From Bradyrhizobium sp. cir1 (GTDB taxonomy: Bacteria; Pseudomonadota; Alphaproteobacteria; Rhizobiales; Xanthobacteraceae), in assembly GCF_014198245.1 (NCBI RefSeq), contig NZ_JACIHE010000002.1:338275-402274 (forward strand): a stretch of DNA of 64,000 nucleotides, read 5' to 3'. Shown in pieces: positions 17,174 through 26,158 of the stretch (position 1 is its first letter; every line of letters begins with the position of its first letter). Made by a program: the position numbers and the translations under genes. The notes under the pieces are model-generated. The model ran no database searches, was not told where the DNA came from, and saw only the letters and a program-made list of their open reading frames with translations.

Positions 17174-18154
17174 ATGTTGCTGGTGACCGGCGGGGCCGGT
17201 TTTATCGGATCGAATGTCGTGGCCGCGCTGAATGACGCCGGCCGCAGCGACGTCGTTGTGTGCGACCTGCTCGGCAATGACGGCAAATGGCGCAACCTCG
17301 CCAAGCGCCAGCTTGTGGATATCGTCCCGCCGGCCGAGCTGCTCGACTGGCTGAAGGGCCGCAAGTTAGATGCCGTGATCCATCTCGGGGCGATCTCCGC
17401 GACCACCGCGACCGACGGCGACCACGTGTTCGAGACCAATTTCCGGATGTCGATGCGCCTGTTGGACTGGTGCACGGCCGGCGCCGTGCCGTTCATCTAT
17501 GCCTCCTCGGCCGCGACCTATGGCGACGGCGAGGCCGGCTTTGGCGACGACGCCTCGTTGCCGGTACTGAAAAAGCTGCGGCCGATGAATCTCTATGGCT
17601 GGAGCAAGCACATGTTCGATCTCGCGGTCGCCGAACGGGTCGCGCGAGGCGAGAAGCTGCCACCGCAATGCGTGGGCTTGAAATTCTTCAACGTGTTCGG
17701 CCCGAACGAATACCACAAGGGCTCGATGATGAGCGTGCTGGCGCGCCGCTTCGACGACGTCAAGGCGGGCCGCGTCGTGCAGCTGTTCAAGTCGCATCGC
17801 GAGGGCATCGCCGACGGCGACCAGCGCCGCGATTTCATCTATGTCGACGACGTCGTGCGCGTCATCATGTGGCTGCTGGCAACGCCGGCCGTCTCGGGCC
17901 TCTTCAATGTCGGGACCGGCAAGGCGCGCAGCTTCAAGGACCTGATGCTCGCGGCATATGCTGCGCTCGGCACCAGGCCCAACATCGAATACATCGACAT
18001 GCCCGAGAACATCCGCGGCGCTTACCAGTACTTCACCCAGAGCGAGGTCGATCGCCTCTGCCGCGCCGGCTATAACGGAGGCTTCACGACGCTCGAGGAC
18101 GCGGTGAAAGCCTATGTCGGGGATTATCTCGACCGGCCCGACCGTTTCCGCTGA
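17174..18154 (+). CDS. hldD: ADP-L-glycero-D-manno-heptose 6-epimerase
   Basis: A 326-residue SDR that converts ADP-D-glycero- to ADP-L-glycero-D-manno-heptose, the last step of core heptose donor synthesis. Motifs: LLVTGGAGFIGSNVV at the N-terminus, ASSAATYG for the catalytic Ser/Thr, NLYGWSKHMFD carrying the YxxxK pair, and KFFNVFGPNEYHKGSMMSV, which is diagnostic for HldD (RfaD). The AGGTAGGTGG ribosome site is strong. It is followed 12 bases later by hldE, so both steps are co-transcribed. Confidence 0.95.
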   Translation: MLLVTGGAGFIGSNVVAALNDAGRSDVVVCDLLGNDGKWRNLAKRQLVDIVPPAELLDWLKGRKLDAVIHLGAISATTATDGDHVFETNFRMSMRLLDWCTAGAVPFIYASSAATYGDGEAGFGDDASLPVLKKLRPMNLYGWSKHMFDLAVAERVARGEKLPPQCVGLKFFNVFGPNEYHKGSMMSVLARRFDDVKAGRVVQLFKSHREGIADGDQRRDFIYVDDVVRVIMWLLATPAVSGLFNVGTGKARSFKDLMLAAYAALGTRPNIEYIDMPENIRGAYQYFTQSEVDRLCRAGYNGGFTTLEDAVKAYVGDYLDRPDRFR

Positions 18155-18166
18155 GGCTCTTTGATC

Positions 18167-19651
18167 ATGGCGACGCCCATTCTCGATTTTGACGCGCTTG
18201 CGAAAACGATCTCAGCCCGCACGGTGCTCTGCATCGGCGACATCATGCTGGACGAGTTCGTCTATGGCGAGGTGTCGCGGATCTCGCCGGAAGCGCCGAC
18301 GCCGGTCATCGCCGCCCAGCGCAGCGAGATCCACATCGGCGGCGCCGGCAACGTCGCGCGCAATATCGCTTCCCTCGGCGCGCGCTGCGTCTTCGTCGGC
18401 CTCGTCGGCGAGGACGATGCGGGCAAGCGGCTGGCATCAGCGCTGGCCGAACATGGTGCAATCGAAAGCGTGCTGGTGTGCGATCCGTCGCGGCCGACCA
18501 CGCGAAAAGTCCGCTTCGTTTCCGAGCATTTTTCCACGCATATGCTGCGCGCGGACTGGGAGCAGGCGGCGCCTGCCTCCGACGCGATCGAGACCGAGCT
18601 GATCGAGGCGATCCTGCCGCAGATCGCGCGCGCCGACGTCGTGCTGCTGTCCGATTACGCCAAGGGCGTGCTGACCGCGCGCGTGATCCGCCACATCATC
18701 GATGCCGCGCGAAAGCTCGGCAAGCCGGTGATCGTCGATCCCAAGAGCCTGAACTGGGCGATCTATCGCGGCGCGACGCTGCTGACGCCCAATCGCAAGG
18801 AATTCTCGGAAGCCACCCGCAGCCGCGCCGACAGGCCGCAGAGCATCGTCGATGCCAGCGAGGACGTGATGCGGCTCGCCGATTGCGAGGCGATCCTGGT
18901 CACGCAGGGCGAGCACGGTATGACGCTGGTGCCGCGCAAGGGCGAGGCGGTTCACGTTCCGGCGGTTCCGGTGAAGGTGCGCGACGTCTCCGGCGCCGGC
19001 GACACCGTCGCCGCCGCGCTCGCGGTCTCGATCGCGGCGGGCGCGGACTGGGACACGGCGCTGCGCGTTGCCAACGCCGCCGCTGCCGTCGCCGTCGGCA
19101 AGCAGGGCACCGCCAGCGTGAGCGCGGCCGAGCTGCGGCGAAAGATCCTGCCGCACGCCTATCTTGCGGCCGAGGAGAAGATCGTGCTCGAGGCTGGTGC
19201 GCTGGACGCGCAGCTCGCCGAATGGAAGCGGCAGGATTTGCGCGTCGGCTTCACCAATGGCTGCTTCGACATCCTGCATCCCGGCCACGTCAAGGTGCTG
19301 ACCGCGGCGCGCGCCGCCTGCGACCGCCTGATCGTGGGCCTCAACAGCGACGCCTCGGTGCGGCGGCTGAAGGGCGCCGATCGTCCGGTCCAGGACGAGC
19401 GTGCGCGTGCTGAGGTGCTCGCCGCGCTCGAAGCGGTCGATCTCGTCGTCATCTTCGAGGAGGACACGCCGATCGACCTGATCGCCCGGATCAAGCCGAG
19501 CGCACTGGTGAAGGGCGGCGACTACACCCGCGAGCAGGTGGTCGGCCACGAGGTGGTCGAGGCCGCGGGCGGAGTGGTCGTGCTGGTCGACATCCTCCAG
19601 GGTTTCAGCACGACGGCCCTGATGCATCGCGCGCGGGGAGGGGCCAAGTGA
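18167..19651 (+). CDS. hldE: Bifunctional heptose-7-phosphate kinase / heptose-1-phosphate adenylyltransferase
   Basis: A 494-residue fusion. The N-terminal PfkB-type kinase (about 1-330) has [26 protein letters not shown] and the anion hole [12 protein letters not shown]. The C-terminal nucleotidyltransferase (about 350-490) has [17 protein letters not shown] and [12 protein letters not shown]. Together they make ADP-D-glycero-D-manno-heptose for hldD. ATG 18167 is used rather than an in-frame TTG two codons upstream. The stop overlaps the next gene's GTG start (GTGA), pointing to translational coupling with the ligase-like gene. Confidence 0.95.
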   Translation: MATPILDFDALAKTISARTVLCIGDIMLDEFVYGEVSRISPEAPTPVIAAQRSEIHIGGAGNVARNIASLGARCVFVGLVGEDDAGKRLASALAEHGAIESVLVCDPSRPTTRKVRFVSEHFSTHMLRADWEQAAPASDAIETELIEAILPQIARADVVLLSDYAKGVLTARVIRHIIDAARKLGKPVIVDPKSLNWAIYRGATLLTPNRKEFSEATRSRADRPQSIVDASEDVMRLADCEAILVTQGEHGMTLVPRKGEAVHVPAVPVKVRDVSGAGDTVAAALAVSIAAGADWDTALRVANAAAAVAVGKQGTASVSAAELRRKILPHAYLAAEEKIVLEAGALDAQLAEWKRQDLRVGFTNGCFDILHPGHVKVLTAARAACDRLIVGLNSDASVRRLKGADRPVQDERARAEVLAALEAVDLVVIFEEDTPIDLIARIKPSALVKGGDYTREQVVGHEVVEAAGGVVVLVDILQGFSTTALMHRARGGAK

Positions 19652-20958
19652 GCGCTCAAGTGACAGGTGAGGCGACGACGCTGGCCCGGGAGACGGCCGG
19701 CCAGATGCTGTCGCGCCGCTTGCGCAGCCCGGCAGCCTGGAGCGAGACGGTCGACCTGTTCGCGATCCTGACCGCGGCCTCGCTGCCCTGGTCGACGTCG
19801 CTGGCCGGGATCTTCAACGCCTTGATGCTCCTCTGCATGGTGCCGTTCCTCGACGTCCGCGCGTTCCTGCAATCGCTGACGCGTCCAATCTGTGCTGCGC
19901 CGATCGCGTTGGTCCTGCTCGCGCTGGTCGGGACGCTGTGGTCGGACGCGGCCTGGGGCGCGCGCTTCTATGCCGTCAATCCGACCGTCAAGCTGCTCGT
20001 GCTGCCGGTCCTGCTCTATCATTTCGAGCGTTCGCCGCGCGGGCGCTGGATCTTCGTCGCCTTCCTGGTGTCCTGCGCGCTGCTGTCGGTGATGTCCTGG
20101 CTGGTCGCGCTCTACCCGAACCTCGCGCTCAAGACCGATCCGCCCGAGCGCGGCATCTTCGTCAAGAACTATATCGACCAGAGCCAGGAATTCACGTTGT
20201 GCGCCGTCGCGCTGGCCTATCCCGTCGTGATGCTGCTGCGCGAGAAGCGCTACTGGCTCGCCGGGCTGCTCACCGCGCTGGCGCTCAGCTTCTTCGTCAA
20301 TATGGCTTTCGTGGTGGTGTCGCGCACCGCGCTCGTCACCGTTCCGATCATGTTCGGCGTGTTCGCGCTGCTTCATTTGAGCTGGCGCAACATCGCGATC
20401 ATTTTCGCCGCTCTGATCGCCGGAGCGTTGCTTGCCTGGCAGGCCTCGCCGCAATTGCGCAAGACCGTTGACACCTTTGCTAGCGACTACACGCGCTATA
20501 TGGAGAAGGGCGAGCCGAGCTCGGCCGGCCTGCGGCTCGAATTCTGGCGGAAGTCGCTCGGCTTCTTCGCGGGGGCGCCGATCAAAGGGCACGGGACGGG
20601 CTCGTCGCGCGGATTGTTCGAGCGTGCCGCCACACCCGCTGGTCCGTACCTTGCCTCTGCCGAGGTGATTGGCAACCCGCATAACCAGACGCTGAACGTC
20701 GCCGTGCAATGGGGCGTCATCGGCATCGCCGTTCTCTACACAATCTGGATCCTGCATCTCCTGCTGTTTCGCGGCGATGGCCTCGCCAACTGGATCGGTC
20801 TGCTGGTCGTGGTGCAGAATGTCTTCACTTCGTTGTTCAACTCCCATCTGTTCGATTTCCACGAGGGCTGGATGTACGTCATCGGCGTCGGCGTTGCCGG
20901 CGGCATGGTGATCCGGGCACAACAGGCCGAGACGAAGATGGGGGAAGCTGGTTCCTGA
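19648..20958 (+). CDS. O-antigen ligase/polymerase-like membrane protein
   Basis: A 436-residue polytopic inner-membrane protein, about eleven or twelve hydrophobic segments, with a large periplasmic loop (about 260-345) containing [16 protein letters not shown] and the motif [14 protein letters not shown], which matches the H(x)NxxL-type signature of the Wzy/WaaL/RfaL family (Wzy_C). It would join polysaccharide to lipid A core, or polymerise repeat units. The GTG start overlaps the hldE stop. In a core-heptose operon ligase is the more natural reading, but WaaL and Wzy are not easily told apart from sequence. Confidence 0.8.
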   Translation: MSAQVTGEATTLARETAGQMLSRRLRSPAAWSETVDLFAILTAASLPWSTSLAGIFNALMLLCMVPFLDVRAFLQSLTRPICAAPIALVLLALVGTLWSDAAWGARFYAVNPTVKLLVLPVLLYHFERSPRGRWIFVAFLVSCALLSVMSWLVALYPNLALKTDPPERGIFVKNYIDQSQEFTLCAVALAYPVVMLLREKRYWLAGLLTALALSFFVNMAFVVVSRTALVTVPIMFGVFALLHLSWRNIAIIFAALIAGALLAWQASPQLRKTVDTFASDYTRYMEKGEPSSAGLRLEFWRKSLGFFAGAPIKGHGTGSSRGLFERAATPAGPYLASAEVIGNPHNQTLNVAVQWGVIGIAVLYTIWILHLLLFRGDGLANWIGLLVVVQNVFTSLFNSHLFDFHEGWMYVIGVGVAGGMVIRAQQAETKMGEAGS

Positions 20959-22956
20959 ATGGCCGCGCGGCTGGCAAGTCCTGTTAAGATGGGCTATCAG
21001 CGCGGTCAGGTTGCACCCAACGGGATATTCATCGGTCGGCGGATGACGCGTCTTTCGCATCTCACCTCGCGCAATTTCCTGATCGCGCTCCATGATCTGC
21101 TGGCGACCACGGCGGCACTGTTCGTCGCCTTCTATCTGCGTTTCGAGGGCGGCGAAGGCTTCTACGACCGCCTGCCGCTGCTGTTCCAGATCCTGCCCTA
21201 TTTCCTCGCCTTCAGCGTGGTGGTGTTTTTCGTCTTCAACCTGACCACGACGAAATGGCGCTTCATCTCGCTGCCGGACGCGCTGAACATCATCCGCGTC
21301 GCGAGCGTCCTGACGGTGGCGCTGCTCGTGCTGGACTACATCTTCGTCGCCCCCAATGTCCGCGGCGCCTTCTTCCTCGGCAAGGTGACGATCGTCCTCT
21401 ACTGGTTCCTCGAGATCACCTTCCTCAGCGCGCTGCGCATGGCCTACCGCTACTTCCGCTATACGCGGGTGCGGCGTCATGCCCGCACCGACGATGCGGC
21501 GCCGACGCTGCTGATCGGCCGCGCCGCGGATGCCGAGGTGCTGCTGCGCGGGATCGAGAGCGGGGCGATCAAGCGGATCTGGCCGGTCGGCGTGCTGTCG
21601 CCGTCGAGCTCGGATCGCGGTCAGCTGATCCGCAACGTGCCGGTGCTCGGCGGCATCGACGACGTCGAGGACGTCATCGCCGACTTCGCCAAGCGCAACA
21701 AGGCGATCGGACGTCTTATCATGACGCCGTCCGCGTTCGAGCCGGAGGCGCGTCCGGAATCGATCCTGATGCGGGCGCGCAAGCTGGGCGTGATCGTCAA
21801 CCGCATGCCTTCGCTGGAGAGCGGCGATACGCCGCGTCTGACGGCCGTCGCGGTCGAGGACCTGCTGCTGCGACCGAGCGAGAAGATCGACTATGCGCGC
21901 CTCGAAGCCCTGATCAGGGGCAAGGCGGTGATCGTCACCGGCGGCGGCGGCTCGATCGGTTCCGAGATCTGCGAGCGCGTCGTCGCCTTCGGCGCCGCGC
22001 GCCTGCTGATCGTGGAAAACTCCGAGCCGGCGCTCTACGCGGTCACCGAGGCGCTCGCCGTGCACGGCACGGCCGCCGCGATCGAAGGACGGATCGCCGA
22101 CATCCGCGACCGCGAGCGCATCATGCGCCTGATGGCTGAGTTCAAGCCGGATATCGTGTTCCACGCCGCGGCCCTCAAGCACGTGCCGATCCTTGAGCGC
22201 GACTGGAGCGAGGGCGTCAAGACCAACATCTTCGGCTCGATCAACGTTGCCGATGCCGCGCACGCCGCCGGCGCCGAGGCCATGGTGATGATCTCGACCG
22301 ACAAGGCAATCGAGCCAGTGTCGATGCTCGGCCTCACCAAGCGCTTTGCCGAGATGTACTGCCAGGCGCTGGACCACGATCTTGGTGCAGGAAGCAGCGG
22401 AGCCGGGCCACCGATGCGGCTGATCTCGGTCCGGTTCGGCAACGTGCTGGCGTCGAACGGCTCGGTGGTACCGAAATTCAAGGCCCAGATCGAGGCCGGC
22501 GGCCCGGTGACGGTGACTCATCCCGATATGGTCCGCTATTTCATGACCGTCCGCGAGGCTTGCGACCTCGTCATCACGGCGGCGACGCACGCGCTCGGAA
22601 CTGTGCGCTCGGACGTGTCAGTCTATGTGCTCAACATGGGCCAGCCGGTGAAGATCGTCGATCTCGCCGAGCGCATGATCCGCCTCTCTGGCCTGCAGCC
22701 GGGCTACGACATTGATATCGTGTTCACCGGGATGCGGCCGGGCGAGCGGCTGCATGAGATCCTGTTCGCCTCCGAGGAGCCGACCCGCGAGATCGGTGTG
22801 GCCGGCATCATGGCGGCGCAGCCGAACGAGCCGCCGATGCAGACGCTGCGCAAATGGATCGCAGCGCTGGAGCAGGCGATCGCCCGCGACGATCGTGCCA
22901 CGATCAGGACCATCCTGAAGGATGCGGTCCCGGAATTCGGCTCGACCGCCGCCTGA
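20959..22956 (+). CDS. WbpM/CapD/FlaA1-type nucleotide-sugar 4,6-dehydratase with membrane domain
   Basis: A 665-residue protein: four N-terminal membrane segments (about 45-180), a CoA-binding-like Rossmann region (about 190-310) and a C-terminal SDR domain with VTGGGGSIGSEICERV near 330. Such enzymes convert UDP-GlcNAc to the 4-keto-6-deoxy sugar that starts QuiNAc or FucNAc synthesis for O-antigen. The catalytic region reads STDKAIEPVSMLGLTKRFAE; the position of the classical tyrosine is occupied by leucine, in line with long WbpM-type enzymes that have Met there. The start directly abuts the ligase stop; ATG 21043 is an alternative start 28 codons in. Confidence 0.88.
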   Translation: MAARLASPVKMGYQRGQVAPNGIFIGRRMTRLSHLTSRNFLIALHDLLATTAALFVAFYLRFEGGEGFYDRLPLLFQILPYFLAFSVVVFFVFNLTTTKWRFISLPDALNIIRVASVLTVALLVLDYIFVAPNVRGAFFLGKVTIVLYWFLEITFLSALRMAYRYFRYTRVRRHARTDDAAPTLLIGRAADAEVLLRGIESGAIKRIWPVGVLSPSSSDRGQLIRNVPVLGGIDDVEDVIADFAKRNKAIGRLIMTPSAFEPEARPESILMRARKLGVIVNRMPSLESGDTPRLTAVAVEDLLLRPSEKIDYARLEALIRGKAVIVTGGGGSIGSEICERVVAFGAARLLIVENSEPALYAVTEALAVHGTAAAIEGRIADIRDRERIMRLMAEFKPDIVFHAAALKHVPILERDWSEGVKTNIFGSINVADAAHAAGAEAMVMISTDKAIEPVSMLGLTKRFAEMYCQALDHDLGAGSSGAGPPMRLISVRFGNVLASNGSVVPKFKAQIEAGGPVTVTHPDMVRYFMTVREACDLVITAATHALGTVRSDVSVYVLNMGQPVKIVDLAERMIRLSGLQPGYDIDIVFTGMRPGERLHEILFASEEPTREIGVAGIMAAQPNEPPMQTLRKWIAALEQAIARDDRATIRTILKDAVPEFGSTAA

Positions 22957-22962
22957 CATCTT

Positions 22963-23979
22963 TCAGGACGTCTGACGGCTGGAGAAGCGCCACAGCACGA
23001 CGCCGATCGCGATCGCTCCCGCTATAAGCGCAAGCGCCGTGGTCATCGAATCGGCGTGAATTGTGGCGATGGCGAGCCATGCCAGCACCAGATTGAGCAC
23101 GAGCGCCTCGCCGACCACCCGCTTTACCGTAAACCCGTTGTCGGTTGCACGCTGATAGAAATGCGAACGGTGCGCCGACCAGAACGGCTGGTGCCGGGAA
23201 ATGCGCCGAAACAGCGTGATGGTAGAATCCGCAAGGTAATAGCCCGGCAGCAGCAGCGCTGCGGCAGGTTGTCCGTGCCAGGCAAGATCCAGCAGGCACC
23301 AGCCTAGCAACAAGCCAATTGGCAGGCTGCCGACATCGCCCAGGAAAACTTTCGCGACCGGCTTGTTGAAGGGCGCGAAACCAAGCATGGCGCCGCACAG
23401 CGTGGTGGCGATCAGCATTGCAGGCCATGAGAGATCGCCGAGCCATCCAAGCAGCAACAGCGCGGCGGTGACCGGCACCACTTCCGCCACCGTCATCAGG
23501 TCGAGCCCGTCCATGAAGTTGACGAGGTTCACGAACCAGATGCCGGCGAGCAGGATGAGGCCGCGCTCCAGCGCAAGCGGCATGGCCGGCACGACATGCG
23601 CGCTCTCGGGCGCGGTGAACACGACGGCGCCTACGGCCGCCGCCTGCAGCACGAGCCGCACGGTCACCGGCAGCGATACGATGTCGTCGGCGAAACCGAC
23701 CAGGGCGATCGCGATTGTCGCAATGACCAGCGCCGGCGGGATCGCGACGTTCGCCCAGGCCGCCCACGCCAATGCGACCAGCAGTGTCGCCGAGATCACC
23801 GCGATGCCCGCGCCCTGCGGGGTCGGGACGCGATGCGAGGAGCGTGCATTGGGCCGCGCCAGCGCGTAACGCTGGAGCAGGGGGCGGCTGGTCCAGGTGA
23901 TGAGAGCCGATATCAGCGCGGCGATCGCGACAGCCAGCAGCGAGGGTGCGGCGGCGACGGCTTCGGTGGCTGGGTTCAC
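22963..23979 (-). CDS. WecA/WbpL-like polyprenyl-phosphate sugar-1-phosphate transferase
   Basis: A 338-residue inner-membrane enzyme of the MraY/WecA superfamily that loads the first sugar phosphate onto undecaprenyl phosphate to begin O-antigen synthesis. Signature loops are present in order: VGFADDIVSLP, NFMDGLDLM, KVFLGDVGSLPIG and the C-terminal HRSHFYQRA typical of WecA-type enzymes. It starts at GTG 23977-23979, overlapping the upstream gene's stop by three bases of GTGA. Lying next to the WbpM-like dehydratase suggests the initiating sugar is the QuiNAc or FucNAc type, as with WbpL; this is inference. Confidence 0.88.
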   Translation of the reverse strand: MNPATEAVAAAPSLLAVAIAALISALITWTSRPLLQRYALARPNARSSHRVPTPQGAGIAVISATLLVALAWAAWANVAIPPALVIATIAIALVGFADDIVSLPVTVRLVLQAAAVGAVVFTAPESAHVVPAMPLALERGLILLAGIWFVNLVNFMDGLDLMTVAEVVPVTAALLLLGWLGDLSWPAMLIATTLCGAMLGFAPFNKPVAKVFLGDVGSLPIGLLLGWCLLDLAWHGQPAAALLLPGYYLADSTITLFRRISRHQPFWSAHRSHFYQRATDNGFTVKRVVGEALVLNLVLAWLAIATIHADSMTTALALIAGAIAIGVVLWRFSSRQTS

Positions 23980-24935
23980 TCAGGCACTCCGAACTGAGCC
24001 GAGCCTTGGGCGGCTTTCTCCGCGCTGAGGATCCAGACGAGGCCGCCGACTGCGCCGACAATAAAGTACACAGCGCCGAACAGCAGCGAGATGTTGACGC
24101 CCTCGTTTGCGGCAAGTCCCGCGAAGCCGAAGGCGAGGCCCATGGTGGCTTCGCGCACGCCCCAGCCCGCGATCGAGATCGGCATCATCGTGATCAGCAT
24201 CACCGGCGGCACGAGCTGGAAGACATCGCTGAAGCCGACCGGAGCGGCGATCGACTGCACGACGCACCAGGCGATGACGACGGTCAGCACATGCACGGCG
24301 AGCGACAGGATCGAGACGATCGGTCCGCGCGCGCGGCTGAAGATCACGCGGTTCGCGATCACCGCGCAGGCGTGGATGTGATGGGTGGCCCACCAGGTTT
24401 TCAGCCAGCGCCATTTCAGCGCGCCGAAGACCAGGAAGCCGAGGCCACCCGCGAGCGCGGCGAGATCGACCAGCAGCAGCGCCGAGCGCCCGTGCGGATC
24501 GGTGATGAGGGCGTAGCTCCATGGCAGGCTCGCCACGATGAGGATCGCGAGCGCGATCAGGCCGATCGCGCGGTCGACGAAGATCGAGTAGGTCGCCGCG
24601 CGCCAGCCGGCGCCGGCGCGCGCGACCAGCCACAGCCGGACCGCGTCGCCGCCGATCGCGGAGGGCAGGGTCTGGTTGAAGAACGAGCCGATCACGTTGT
24701 AGCGCATCGCGCGGGCGAGCTCGAGCGGCGCGCCGCATTCGGCACTGATCTCGCGCCAGCGCAGCACGCCGACGAAGATCTGCAGGAACGTGACGGCGAT
24801 CGCGAGGCCGATCCAGAACAGGCTGGTCACGGTGAAACGCGAAAACAGTTCGGACAGATCGACCTTGCGCAGCGCGAGGTAGAGCAGCGCCGCGGAAATC
24901 AGGATCTTGGCCGTCGACAGCAGGATTCGGCGCAT
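23976..24935 (-). CDS. Lysylphosphatidylglycerol-synthase-type (UPF0104) membrane protein
   Basis: A 319-residue membrane protein with about eight segments and no soluble synthase domain. It has the family's NQTLPSAIGGDAVRLWLVAR block and MPISIAGWGVREATMG near 235-255, both typical of the flippase-like membrane half of MprF relatives. ATG at 24933-24935 gives the N-terminus MRRILLSTAKILISAALLYL; an upstream extension of the frame is not membrane-like. It overlaps the WecA-like gene, so the two are probably made together, suggesting lipid or polyprenyl-linked sugar handling. Function inferred, not established. Confidence 0.75.
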   Translation of the reverse strand: MRRILLSTAKILISAALLYLALRKVDLSELFSRFTVTSLFWIGLAIAVTFLQIFVGVLRWREISAECGAPLELARAMRYNVIGSFFNQTLPSAIGGDAVRLWLVARAGAGWRAATYSIFVDRAIGLIALAILIVASLPWSYALITDPHGRSALLLVDLAALAGGLGFLVFGALKWRWLKTWWATHHIHACAVIANRVIFSRARGPIVSILSLAVHVLTVVIAWCVVQSIAAPVGFSDVFQLVPPVMLITMMPISIAGWGVREATMGLAFGFAGLAANEGVNISLLFGAVYFIVGAVGGLVWILSAEKAAQGSAQFGVPE

Positions 24936-25167
24936 CTCGCCCGCATGAACAGGGTTTGCGAAGATTGTGGCAACCCGACGCGAGGCGCCGAATTCGGCCG
25001 CTTTGGTATGGTTTTGGCGCCGATCTTGCAATAGCCGTGATAAGGAGCGGTCATAAGCGGCGGTCACGAACGGCCGTTATGACGGGCCGGACGGCACTTG
25101 CGACCCCCGCGATGCGGCGGCTAGAGAGGCGCAGAAAGGCCGGGGGATCGGGTCCCTTGGGAACAGG

Positions 25168-26157
25168 ATGACGGATCAGGCGATTTTGGTCACGGGTGCC
25201 GCCGGATTCATCGGCTTTCACCTCGCCCGGCAGCTTTTAGCCGAAGGCCGGCCGGTCGTCGGGCTGGACAATCTCAACAGCTATTACGACCCGGCGCTGA
25301 AACAGGCGCGCCTGGAACTGCTCTGCCGCGATTCCCGCTTCGCCTTCGTCAAGGCGGATCTCGCCGACCGCGAAGCCATCGCGGCGCTATTTGCGCGCCA
25401 CCGTTTCACGCATGTCGTGCATATGGCCGCCCAGGCCGGCGTGCGCTACTCGATCGAGCAGCCGCAGGCTTACGTCGATTCCAATCTGGTAGGCTTTCTC
25501 AACGTGCTGGAGGGCTGCCGCCACAACGGCTGCCGCCATCTGGTCTATGCCTCGTCATCCTCCGTTTACGGCGCCAACACGAAACTGCCATTTGCGGTCG
25601 AGGACCGCACCGACCATCCGGTGAGCTTCTACGCCGCGACCAAGAAGGCCAACGAGGTGATGGCGCAGTCCTACAGCCATCTCTACCGGCTGCCGGTCAC
25701 CGCCTTGCGCTTCTTCACCATCTACGGCCCGTGGGGCCGGCCCGATATGGCCATGTTTCTGTTTGTGAACGCCATCATGGAGGGCCGGCCGATCCGGCTC
25801 TTTAACCATGGCAAGATGCGTCGCGACTTCACCTATATTGACGACGTCACCCGTGTCGTGTCCAAGCTGATCGATCGGGTGCCTGCGGATGATCCGGCTG
25901 CCGCAAATGCGCCGTCTAAGGTCTACAATGTCGGCAACCACCGCCCCGAGGAGCTGATGCATGTCGTCGGTCTCCTGGAGCAGGAGCTGGGTCGGACGGC
26001 GATCAAAGAATTGCTGCCGATGCAGCCGGGAGACGTTTTGGAAACGTTCGCGGATGTCGAGGACCTGATGCGCGACACCGGCTTTGCGCCGTCAACGCCG
26101 ATCGCGCAGGGGGTCCGTAACTTTGTCACCTGGTATCGGGACTACTTCAAGGTTTGA
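25168..26157 (+). CDS. lspL: UDP-glucuronate 4-epimerase-like extended SDR
   Basis: A 329-residue extended SDR with ILVTGAAGFIGFHLARQL at the N-terminus, GLDNLNSYYDPALKQARL (typical of LspL/CapI UDP-GlcA 4-epimerases), HMAAQAGVRYSIEQPQAYVD, ASSSSVYG and SFYAATKKANE with the YxxxK pair. The C-terminal half contains RFFTIYGPWGRPDMA and RRDFTYIDDV, also UDP-glucuronate epimerase hallmarks. It would provide UDP-galacturonate for LPS core or exopolysaccharide. The next gene (manC) starts one base after its stop, so they are one transcription unit. Confidence 0.88.
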   Translation: MTDQAILVTGAAGFIGFHLARQLLAEGRPVVGLDNLNSYYDPALKQARLELLCRDSRFAFVKADLADREAIAALFARHRFTHVVHMAAQAGVRYSIEQPQAYVDSNLVGFLNVLEGCRHNGCRHLVYASSSSVYGANTKLPFAVEDRTDHPVSFYAATKKANEVMAQSYSHLYRLPVTALRFFTIYGPWGRPDMAMFLFVNAIMEGRPIRLFNHGKMRRDFTYIDDVTRVVSKLIDRVPADDPAAANAPSKVYNVGNHRPEELMHVVGLLEQELGRTAIKELLPMQPGDVLETFADVEDLMRDTGFAPSTPIAQGVRNFVTWYRDYFKV

Positions 26158-26158
26158 G

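Noticed and set aside
19522..22590. Open minus-strand frame of more than 1000 codons opposite hldE, the ligase-like gene and the WbpM-like gene
   Set aside because: It is Arg/His/Gln/Asp-rich with no recognisable domain, as expected when high-GC codons are read on the opposite strand. The plus-strand genes have clear motifs throughout.
20959..22956. Gene decay because of the missing Tyr in the WbpM-like SDR
   Set aside because: Long enzymes of this family naturally lack Tyr there and remain active, so this is not a sign of decay.
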